DNA of 32,363 nt from the NCBI GenBank assembly GCA_021846945.1, contig JAJZVZ010000044.1, positions 1-32,363 of the forward strand, written 5' to 3'. The DNA is from Acidobacteriota bacterium. GTDB taxonomy: Bacteria > Acidobacteriota > Terriglobia > Terriglobales > Acidobacteriaceae. The notes under the pieces are model-generated. The model was not told the origin of the DNA, ran no database searches, and saw only the letters and a program-made list of their open reading frames with translations. A program made the translations under genes and the position numbers. Within the stretch, counting starts at the first letter, position 1. Every line of letters starts with the position of its first letter. Of this stretch, positions 8,574 to 15,009 are shown piece by piece.

Positions 8574-8995
8574 TGCACCGCCTCCGATTCCGCGCTCAGG
8601 CGCGCAGCCTCACAGGCGACCGACTCCGCAATATCCCGAGTGATCACCCAACCTTCGTCGGTCAACGCGGTGGCGCTGCCCGGTTTCGCTCCGCGGTAGT
8701 TTCTGAATGCCTCGGCCGCCTGAAATGCCTTCGAGACGCGGCCGCCCGCCATTGCGACGTTTTTCTGGGCACATGCTTTGGCGCAGCCGTCGATCGTGAT
8801 GCAGCTATGGCTTCGCACAGCTTGCACAGCTTCGGCGTCGCCTTTCACCAGCAGCGCCAGGCAGAGTGTTGCGGTCCTCTCGGGAGCGAGCTCGTCGGTC
8901 ACCCGGTATGTGGCCTCGCGCCCGATCAAGCCATGAACCTTGCCGATCCCGCTACACGGGATCACCAGAACGTCGTTCTCTTTCAGGCTTCTCAT
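8570..8995 (-). CDS. DGC-domain putative zinc-binding protein, single domain
   Basis: 141 aa, the canonical single-domain form of the DGC family: PCSGIGKVHGLIGREA at the start (Cys14), TLCLALLVKGD (Cys45), and ITIDGCAKACAQKN (Cys71, Cys75), plus an extra Cys65. Known from the family: four conserved Cys suspected to chelate zinc, function unknown. The start at 8995 is supported by AGAGGACAAGGA just before the ATG and by the DGC family beginning right there; the frame continues open to 9112, but that part overlaps the upstream gene. It sits 11 nt after the DGC-GcvH fusion gene and overlaps the next DGC gene by 4 nt, so all three are likely co-translated. Confidence 0.9.
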   Translation of the reverse strand: MRSLKENDVLVIPCSGIGKVHGLIGREATYRVTDELAPERTATLCLALLVKGDAEAVQAVRSHSCITIDGCAKACAQKNVAMAGGRVSKAFQAAEAFRNYRGAKPGSATALTDEGWVITRDIAESVACEAARLSAESEAVQ

Positions 8996-9006
8996 TCCTT
9001 GTCCTC

Positions 9007-9852
9007 TTAGGCCTCTTCTGCCTTGCGTGTGACGATCTCTGCATACGCAGCACCGTCCTGAAGCAGGCTTCGATCTTCCGACCAATGGGTGAGCCTCATC
9101 TCGACGAGCCATCCGCTGCCGTAGGGATCTTCGTTGATGAGTCCGGGATTCGCGACGACTGCCGAATTCACGGTAGTCACCGTGCCACTGGCCGGTGCGA
9201 TAACTTCGAACACCGCCTTGGCGGACTCCAGGCTGCCTAACTCTCCGAACTGCTCCACCACTCCTTCTGGTTTGGGTGGGTCGAAGAAGTTGATGTCCGT
9301 CAGACTTTGCTGCATGTAGTCGGATATGCCTACCCGCGCCACTCCGTCCAGCACGCGTATCCAGACGTCGTTCTCATTGAACAGGTAGTCCACCGCGGGA
9401 ATCCGGAACTCAAACTTATCGTGCGTGACGACGAGGTATTCCGTTGGCGGCTCGAAAGCGGTATCAGGTTCCAGGCTTGCAGCGGGTGCATTGAGATTGC
9501 GCACGAGATCATCGACGATCGACTGTGCCAGCGCCAAGCCGGCTGGTCCCAGACTGAGTGATGACTCAAGTGCCATGTCCGAGGTCTTTACAGCATCTGA
9601 AATGAGAATCTTCCGATCCACTTTCGCTTCTTGTCCGGCAGCGAGGCGGCTGGCGCAACGTGTTGAGCAGCCATCCACGACGATCAGCGCACTTTCCGTG
9701 AGCAACTTTCTGTAGCGCGCGGGAGCGCGATTCATCAGGACCGGGCAGACGATTTCACTTCCCGTCGCGGCGGCGCCGCGAATTGCGACCTCGCGCGCCA
9801 CCGAACCCTCGGGCTTGTCCAGCCCGCTACAGGAAAGAATTGCGCGGCTCAT
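9007..9852 (-). CDS. Fusion of DGC putative zinc-binding domain to GcvH-like lipoyl carrier domain
   Basis: 281 aa with two parts. Residues 1-115 are a DGC domain: Cys8 in SCSG, Cys36, and Cys62/Cys66 in VDGCSTRC. Residues about 137-270 are a GcvH-type lipoyl domain. It starts near EYLVVTHDKFEF, contains WIRVLDGVARVGISDYMQ and the lipoylation motif LESAKAVFEVIAPASG with Lys212 at the place of the lipoyl lysine, then INEDPYGSGWLVEM as in GcvH. No glycine-cleavage genes (gcvT, gcvP) are nearby, so this is probably not the glycine-cleavage carrier. Its ATG overlaps the ferredoxin stop by 4 nt. I infer that the lipoyl arm carries substrate or electrons between the DGC site, the Fe-S proteins and the thioredoxin-like protein. 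The domain calls are strong; the role is inference. Confidence 0.9.
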   Translation of the reverse strand: MSRAILSCSGLDKPEGSVAREVAIRGAAATGSEIVCPVLMNRAPARYRKLLTESALIVVDGCSTRCASRLAAGQEAKVDRKILISDAVKTSDMALESSLSLGPAGLALAQSIVDDLVRNLNAPAASLEPDTAFEPPTEYLVVTHDKFEFRIPAVDYLFNENDVWIRVLDGVARVGISDYMQQSLTDINFFDPPKPEGVVEQFGELGSLESAKAVFEVIAPASGTVTTVNSAVVANPGLINEDPYGSGWLVEMRLTHWSEDRSLLQDGAAYAEIVTRKAEEA

Positions 9853-10136
9853 TGGGCACTCTCCACCGTGTGCAACTCCTTGATCAACGCGATAATCCCG
9901 GGCTTATCGGGAAAGGAGAGCGCCTCCGGTCCGCAGGTTTTCGAGCAAGCTCGGCAGAAGACGACGCAGTTGTTCGGATTAGCCACCACCAGCTTGCGGT
10001 CGCCTTCGCGGCGCTCAAAGACACGATGGGGGCAGAAGGTGTCGCACTCCATGCAGAAGGTGCACTTGCTGTAATCGATGGTCGGGAACCACGGAATCCT
10101 GTCCCGCGGCACTCCCATGAAAGTCGCTTCAGACAT
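9849..10136 (-). CDS. 2[4Fe-4S] ferredoxin-like protein
   Basis: Small cytoplasmic electron carrier, 95 aa. Cluster motif I is C25-x2-C28-x2-C31-x3-C35-P. Motif II is C57-x3-C61-x2-C64-x3-C68-G, with an extra residue between the first two Cys and no Pro after the last, as in some Alvin-type ferredoxins. Before motif I is a 24-residue N-terminal stretch ending in IPWFPTIDYSKC, a form I associate with 4Fe-4S adaptor subunits rather than free ferredoxins. ATG 10136 overlaps the HdrA-like gene by 8 nt; an internal ATG at 10118 is less likely. It is placed to pass electrons between the HdrA-like protein and the lipoyl/DGC proteins. Confidence 0.9.
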   Translation of the reverse strand: MSEATFMGVPRDRIPWFPTIDYSKCTFCMECDTFCPHRVFERREGDRKLVVANPNNCVVFCRACSKTCGPEALSFPDKPGIIALIKELHTVESAQ

Positions 10137-10506
10137 CTTCTTTCACCCCCATCTCACGGAGCGCAGCCGCAACCTTCTCGACGGCTTCTTCGGTTGACAT
10201 GTCTCGGATGTCCAGCGGCGTCATGTTCTTCCTGACGTCCATTCCCTTGGAGGCAAAGGCATCCCGGAACATCTTGTACTGCATGTTGGGTGCGCAAGCG
10301 GCGATCACCAGCGGACGCTTCGCTTCAAGAAAATCGCCGAGAAAGCGATCGCCGTCCTGCTCGCACAGCTGCGGATGGATCACACCGAACTCTACCGGCA
10401 GTTCCACGCGTGCGCGGTTGATGAAATCCCAAATGTCCATCTTGGAGAAGCCGGGACATTTGCCCGTGCAGACACACATCACCAGACCTGGGCGTTGATC
10501 AGCCAT
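10129..10506 (-). CDS. Free-standing HdrA N-terminal-like Cys domain protein
   Basis: 125 aa. The sequence follows the N-terminal domain of HdrA (heterodisulfide reductase subunit A). It opens with a Cys cluster C11-x-C13-x3-C17 and an 'eevae'-like helix, then has HPQLCEQDG (Cys48), VIAACAPNM (Cys71; HdrA proteins have VVAACSPRTHE here), and MFRDAFASKGMDV. In HdrA this domain is followed by a FAD/thioredoxin-reductase-like core; here the protein ends, so only the Cys/Fe-S module is present. I chose ATG 10506 because GGAAGGG lies 7 nt upstream; an in-frame start at 10527 lies deeper in the preceding gene. It overlaps the Trx-like stop by 8 nt. It probably binds a [4Fe-4S] cluster (inference). 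Confidence 0.78.
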   Translation of the reverse strand: MADQRPGLVMCVCTGKCPGFSKMDIWDFINRARVELPVEFGVIHPQLCEQDGDRFLGDFLEAKRPLVIAACAPNMQYKMFRDAFASKGMDVRKNMTPLDIRDMSTEEAVEKVAAALREMGVKEDV

Positions 10507-10753
10507 TGTTTTGCCCTTCCGTCTCAAGCAGCATTTGCTTGATCTCTTCGGGGGACGGGATGCGGCCGGCAGCTTTCACCTTGCCATCGATCACCAGGCC
10601 GGGAGTCATCAGAATCTGGAACTTCATGATCTCCCTGATTTCGGTCACCTTTTCGACTTCAGTCTTCAGTCCAAGATCTCGAACGGCCTGCTCCGCGTTT
10701 GCCGTCAAAGTCTTGCATCGTGCACAACCTGTACCGAGAATCTGGATCTTCAT
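10499..10753 (-). CDS. Small thioredoxin-like (TM0996/MM0260-type) redox-active disulfide protein
   Basis: 84 aa, the minimal thioredoxin fold of small redox-active disulfide proteins. The sequence starts directly in beta-1 (MKIQILGTGC) with Cys10-Ala-Arg-Cys13 as redox pair, and has the cis-proline loop MTPGLVIDGKV (Pro51) and a C-terminal helix. This family is often encoded beside ArsR regulators and permeases, which fits the gene 3 nt upstream. ATG 10753 has a GAGGTAA box. Likely role: dithiol donor or acceptor for the lipoyl group or for Cys of the DGC proteins (inference). Confidence 0.92.
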   Translation of the reverse strand: MKIQILGTGCARCKTLTANAEQAVRDLGLKTEVEKVTEIREIMKFQILMTPGLVIDGKVKAAGRIPSPEEIKQMLLETEGQNNG

Positions 10754-10756
10754 TGC

Positions 10757-11056
10757 TTACCTCGAACGTTCTTTCAAAACCTGTGTCGCGCACGTGAAGA
10801 AGTTGCACACGCAGGGTGTGATTAGTCGGTAATACACGGTGGTTCCCTCGCGGCGGTCCTCGACGATTCCATGTGCGCGTAACAAAGCCAGGTGCTTGGA
10901 GACAGTCGACAGATCGCTGCCAACGAGTTCCCGGAGGTCTCCAACCGAACACTCGCCACGGCTAAGCCGGTCTACAATCAACAGCCGCGACTCGTGGGCC
11001 AGGGCCTTCAACATCCTTGCCTGTTTCGCGAACGCATTTCGCTTGTCCATTGCCAC
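10757..11056 (-). CDS. ArsR-family transcriptional repressor with C-terminal Cys cluster
   Basis: Winged-helix DNA-binding protein, 99 aa. The ArsR fold is clear: MLKALAHESRLLIVDRLSRGECSVGDL, recognition helix STVSKHLALLRAHGIV, and wing EDRREGTTVYYRL. Cys36 sits in the helix before the HTH and a cluster C82-x-C84-x3-C88 lies in the C-terminal helix, so it could sense a metal, metalloid, reactive sulfur or thiol stress through these Cys. The start is ambiguous: GTG 11056, about 6 nt after AGGAA, or ATG 11050. It is the first gene of the same-strand string and would regulate the whole unit from the 10-bp palindrome just upstream. Confidence 0.93.
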   Translation of the reverse strand: MAMDKRNAFAKQARMLKALAHESRLLIVDRLSRGECSVGDLRELVGSDLSTVSKHLALLRAHGIVEDRREGTTVYYRLITPCVCNFFTCATQVLKERSR

Positions 11057-11067
11057 TTCATTTCCTT

Positions 11068-11077
11068 ATTGGCCAAT
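11068..11077. promoter_or_regulatory. Possible operator palindrome upstream of arsR-like gene
   Basis: A perfect 10-bp palindrome (ATTGGCCAAT) lies 11 nt upstream of the GTG start of the ArsR-like gene and abuts its probable ribosome binding site. A second, 9-bp palindrome (TGACTGTCA, 11105-11113) lies about 30 bp further out. ArsR proteins bind short AT-rich inverted repeats near their own promoters, so either could be the operator. I see no convincing -10/-35 pair. The match is short enough to arise by chance. Confidence 0.3.
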
Positions 11078-11368
11078 TTGCCATGTATGGGCCACCGCAA
11101 TCAGTGACTGTCATCACATTTCGTCATTTTGTTTTTAGGGGATAGCTTCCCAAGTCTCAGCGCAATGCGAGACAGAGCTCAAACCGAACTATATGCGTAA
11201 GTTGTTGGGGGCGCAAAAACGTGGCGGAGCGGGCGCTGAATACTGGTGATGTCTCCGCAAGTCGCACAGCGTTTAGCGAAACTGCCATGACTGCAATTCC
11301 GGTTGTTGCCCCCAGGGCAACCCACTCATTCACATGGTTCCGGCCGGTCTTTCTGCAACTCAAACCCA
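11078..11368. other. Intergenic region upstream of the arsR-led gene string
   Basis: About 290 bp without a supportable gene. Short open frames exist on both strands but none has family similarity I can recognise or a good ribosome binding site. The part near 11078-11150 must hold the promoter of the minus-strand gene string. The part toward 11368 may hold the decayed 5' end of the pseudogene that follows. Confidence 0.5.
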
Positions 11369-11973
11369 ATGCGAGCGGGCTTACTGTACCTGCAAATTCC
11401 CAAAGAGCCGAGCGTCTACACGAACAGCCTTGATACCAGCGATATCAATTAAGCAAAGCCGTTCCTGATACACCTGCACACGTCCAGCGAACCCGGAACG
11501 GTGACCTTGGTAAAATCGGCTTGGTCGCTCGTTTCGGCATCTCCCATTGAGGACAAGATCGATGCCTCCCTTTCGTATCTTGCGGGCTTTGCTCAGGGTT
11601 TGGCGGAATCGCAAGCCACCACAATGCTGGCGGACTTCAAAACCAAAGTGACTGCACGGCAGCAGATGACCGTGAAGCCCGCTATGCCCGCCAGGCACAT
11701 GAGCACTAGGGGCTGGGGGAGTACGCCTACAAGAACAAGGACCTGCCCAAGGCAATTTAGGAGTATGAGGCAGCTCTGAGTATCTTCCCCTTCTGGCCGG
11801 ATGGCCAGAGCAATCTGGCATATCTTGCCGCCGAGATGGGAACCGGACCCGGGTACAGAATTACCGTTCACCACATGCAAATGTATCTCGACCGGGTCCA
11901 CGATGCCTCGGATGCTCAGGCCGCCCAGAACAGCATCATCATCTGGAAAGAGAAGTTACGCGAGCTGCAATGA
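11369..11973 (+). pseudogene. Decayed TPR-like protein gene
   Basis: Conceptual translation on the + strand gives a continuous-looking protein only if several lesions are ignored. One frame reads LYLQIPKEPSVYTNSLDTSD (from 11384), meets TAA at 11450-11452, then continues as GTVTLVKSAWSLV and YLAGFAQGLAESQAT. Between about 11655 and 11690 the coding signal changes frame, to DDREARYARQAHEH. It then meets TAG (11707-11709) and TAG (11758-11760) around EYAYKNKDLPKAI, and continues as EYEAALSIFPFWPDGQSNLAYLAAEMG to a final TGA at 11971-11973. The last block has TPR-like spacing of Ala, Tyr and Pro. Three in-frame stops and one frameshift show it is not functional. The parent function is unknown and the 5' end is not defined. 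Confidence 0.65.
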
Positions 11974-12140
11974 AGTTGGTTAGCCTGACAGGCGGCTGTT
12001 ACACCACCATCGATGAAATTATCGATCCCACTCCAAATGCCCCTTCGATCGTCTCCCCAGCGCATGAAAAGTCTTCAGTTTCGTCGGAATCGCAGAACGC
12101 GGTGCCAGCTGTCGACAATCTCGGTCTGGCGGACGGATAG
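11970..12140 (+). CDS. Possible small ORF, 56 aa, unknown
   Basis: An ATG at 11970 overlaps the final TGA of the TPR-like pseudogene (ATGA) and opens a 56-aa frame (start MKLVSLTGGCYTTIDEIID, Ser/Pro-rich middle, end LGLADG, TAG 12138-12140). There is no recognisable family or clear ribosome binding site. Its position suggests it may once have been coupled to the decayed gene; it may equally be chance. Confidence 0.2.
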   Translation: MKLVSLTGGCYTTIDEIIDPTPNAPSIVSPAHEKSSVSSESQNAVPAVDNLGLADG

Positions 12141-12251
12141 TTGAAGCTGGCGCGGCGGCGCACCACGCCGGAGGAAGGATTACCAAAAGGAACACCCCAA
12201 GTCCCGATGCCTAACTCCAAGGACTCGGGGCAATGAATGTGGAGCTCTTGA

Positions 12252-12617
<366 letters not shown>

Positions 12618-12739
12618 TCAGGCGGGGCGGCTGGTTGGCCGCCTGCCGCCGGAAGTTTTTTCAAGGGCCGCATCGCTTTTGCAACGGCCCCCATTCGATG
12701 AACGAGCAGAGTGTCCGGGAGTCTTGCAATGTGGCAGAG

Positions 12740-14152
12740 CTAGACGTTGAATTCGTATCCTTCCTCTCCGTGCTGCGACAGGTCCAGGCCGGCGTGCTCG
12801 TGTTCGGGCGATAGACGCAGGCCGATGATCTTATCGACGACAAAGAGAAGAATCAGCGTGCCGACGATGGAGATGCCCCAGGCGACGGCGACGCCGCCGA
12901 GCTGATTGAGAATCTGGCTCCAGTGGCCGTCCACAGCCCCGGTGGGAGCATTCTTGCCGAAGATGGGGTTGATGGCGCAGGTGGCGAAGATGCCGGTGAG
13001 AATAGCTCCCAGAGTTCCGCCGGCGCCGTGTACGCCGAAGGCGTCGAGGGAGTCGTCGTAGCCGAAGAAGCTCTTGACTTTGAAGACCATGAAGGAGCAG
13101 AAGAAGCCGGCCAGCAGGCCGATGAGCAATGCCGACATGGGCTGCACGAAGCCGGAGGCCGGGGTGATGGCGACCAGTCCGGCGACGGCGCCGGAGATGG
13201 CACCGAGAGCGGTGGGCTTGCCGTTATGCTTCCACTCAAAGACGGTCCAGCCAAGGGCGCCGGCGGCGGTGGCAAAGTGGGTGGCGACGAAGGCGCTGGT
13301 GGCCAGCGGGCTGGCGGCCAGGGCGCTGCCGGCGTTGAATCCGAACCAGCCCACCCATAGCAGGCATGCGCCGATAAAACTGAGCACCATGGAGTGCGGC
13401 GGCATCGGAGTAGAAGGATAACCGATGCGCTTGCCGAGGTAGATGCAGGTAACCAGCGCCGAAACGCCGCTGGTGATGTGCACGACCGTGCCGCCGGCGA
13501 AATCGAGGCTGCGGATAGGTCCGCCGGTGGCGTTCAGCAGTCCGCCAACGCCCCATACCATGTGCGCCATAGGGCAGTAAACGAACAGCGACCACAGGGA
13601 GAGAAAGACCGCCATGCCGCTGAACTTCATGCGTTCGGCGAAGGCGCCGGTGATCAGCGCCGGGGTAATGATCGCAAACATGAGCTGGTAGATCATATAG
13701 GTCTGCTCAGGGATGGTGGCGGCGTAATCGGGGTCCGGCGCCAGACCCACGCCGCGCAGGAAGGCGTGTTCGAAGCCACCGATGAAAAAGTTGCCGTGAC
13801 CGAAGGCGAGCGAGTAGCCGACGATGGCCCACAGTATGGTGACGAGGCCCATCATCGCGAAACTCTGCATCATGGTGCCGAGGATGTTCTTGCGGCGGAC
13901 CAGACCGCCGTAGAAAAGCGCCAGGCCGGGGCCGGTCATGAGCAGGACCAGGGCGGCCGAGACGAGCATCCAGGCATTGTCGCCGGCGGATTGGGCGGCG
14001 GCGCTGGCAGCCTGCGCGTTATGAATGGCTTGTTGAAGGGCTTCAATCTGTGCCTGAGTGGCCGGCGCGGACCCCGGCGACTGGGCGAGGGCCAGGGCTG
14101 GAACTGACAGAATGGCGCAGAGCATAACTGGCTTAGCGGCGCGGCTGGACAT
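12740..14152 (-). CDS. amtB: Ammonium transporter AmtB, copy 1
   Basis: Inner-membrane ammonium channel, 470 aa. It has an N-terminal signal peptide (about residues 1-23, ending ALALAQ), a short Ala/Gln-rich periplasmic stretch, and eleven membrane segments. The Amt signature LDFAGGTVVHITSGVSALV contains the first pore His; the second pore His is in FGVHGAGGTLGAILTG. The C-terminal tail (SPEHEHAGLDLSQHGEEGYEFNV) is the PII-binding region. The start ATG 14152 lies a few nt after a GGGAGTGTGAG stretch. The glnK copy 1 gene follows on the same strand. It is highly similar to the amtB at 15010-16431, so the pair arose by tandem duplication. Confidence 0.96.
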   Translation of the reverse strand: MSSRAAKPVMLCAILSVPALALAQSPGSAPATQAQIEALQQAIHNAQAASAAAQSAGDNAWMLVSAALVLLMTGPGLALFYGGLVRRKNILGTMMQSFAMMGLVTILWAIVGYSLAFGHGNFFIGGFEHAFLRGVGLAPDPDYAATIPEQTYMIYQLMFAIITPALITGAFAERMKFSGMAVFLSLWSLFVYCPMAHMVWGVGGLLNATGGPIRSLDFAGGTVVHITSGVSALVTCIYLGKRIGYPSTPMPPHSMVLSFIGACLLWVGWFGFNAGSALAASPLATSAFVATHFATAAGALGWTVFEWKHNGKPTALGAISGAVAGLVAITPASGFVQPMSALLIGLLAGFFCSFMVFKVKSFFGYDDSLDAFGVHGAGGTLGAILTGIFATCAINPIFGKNAPTGAVDGHWSQILNQLGGVAVAWGISIVGTLILLFVVDKIIGLRLSPEHEHAGLDLSQHGEEGYEFNV

Positions 14153-14602
14153 GTATACTCACACTCCCGAAAAGCATGGCTGCGCGAAGCGCCATGCGGT
14201 GTGGCGGAATACCGGCCGCCGTTCCGGATCAGACGCAAAAGTATGAGGTGGCACACGGCTGTTTGGCTTGAACCGTCCCCGGAGCACAAGGGATGACCGA
14301 CAACAACCGGGCGCACCCGGGGTCTGCCCGCTGAAGGGCGTTGTTGATCTGACTATTTCAACCGGCGCATAAGGAATCCATGAGGAAATGAAAAATTGCT
14401 CTGGCAACCTCATGTGGTTTGTGCGAAAGAGGCTCGGTACAAGCAGGGATCTGCGCCATTGCGAGATGGGACCGGACGGGAAGTGGGATTGATCGCGCGT
14501 TCAGCGACCGTGCGACAGGTGTGGACGGGATGGAAGACGAATCCTTCGGGCAGGGGAGCCGTCTTCCGGGCCAGCGCCGAAAAGGTTCGCGTGCCGCTCT
14601 TT
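14153..14602. other. Intergenic region between glnK copy 2 and amtB copy 1
   Basis: 450 bp with no supportable gene; open frames here are shadows or lack any family resemblance. It should hold the terminator of the upstream amtB-glnK pair and the promoter of the downstream pair. A short GC hairpin (CCGGG...CCCGG, 14307-14320) is present without a T-run. The gap implies that the second amtB-glnK pair has its own promoter. Confidence 0.5.
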
Positions 14603-14941
14603 TCAGAGGGCAGCCTCGCCGCGCTCGTCATTGCGAATGCGGATGGCTTCGTCGATGCGGCTGACGAAGATCTTTCCATCGCCGATGTGGCCGGTGCGCG
14701 CAGCGCCCAGAATAGCCTGGACTACCTTCTCTTTCAGGGTGTCGGCGACCACTATCTCCAACTTGATTTTGGGGTTGAGATCGATGGTGTACTCTCGGCC
14801 GCGGTAGAACTCAGTGTGGCCCTTCTGGCGGCCGTGGCCACGTGCTTCGAGGATGGTGATGCCTTCGATGCCTGCTTCAATGAGGGCGGCCTTGACGGCG
14901 TCGAGCTTGACGGGCTGGATAACGGCTTCAATCTTAACCAT
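14603..14941 (-). CDS. glnK: PII nitrogen regulatory protein (GlnK/GlnB), copy 2
   Basis: 112 aa, a close paralogue of copy 1. It has an identical T-loop region ([19 protein letters not shown], with Tyr51), the B-loop AARTGHIGDGKIF and the same C-terminal [12 protein letters not shown]. Differences cluster just after the T-loop (TIDLNPKIKLEIVVADTLKEKV against [22 protein letters not shown]), which could alter effector or partner preference. It lies 68 nt downstream of amtB copy 2 on the same strand, in the usual operon form but with amtB first. Confidence 0.95.
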   Translation of the reverse strand: MVKIEAVIQPVKLDAVKAALIEAGIEGITILEARGHGRQKGHTEFYRGREYTIDLNPKIKLEIVVADTLKEKVVQAILGAARTGHIGDGKIFVSRIDEAIRIRNDERGEAAL

Positions 14942-15009
14942 GAGCGTGTACCTCGTGCGGGAACGTGCGGGCAGGATGCGTACCGGGGCGCGGCTCCTGC
15001 CGGGTTGAA

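Noticed and set aside
9007..9852. Reading the lipoyl protein as the glycine-cleavage H protein
   Set aside because: It carries an N-terminal DGC domain and lies among redox genes with no gcvT or gcvP in the window.
13394..14107. Long + strand open frame (237 aa) opposite amtB copy 1
   Set aside because: It is antisense to an intact transporter gene, low in hydrophobic segments and rich in Asp/Gly/Arg as expected for the mirror of a GC-rich membrane protein gene.
14249..14254. TGGCAC hexamer as a possible sigma-54 -24 box for amtB
   Set aside because: It reads on the + strand, away from amtB, and no TTGC follows at the needed 5-nt spacing.
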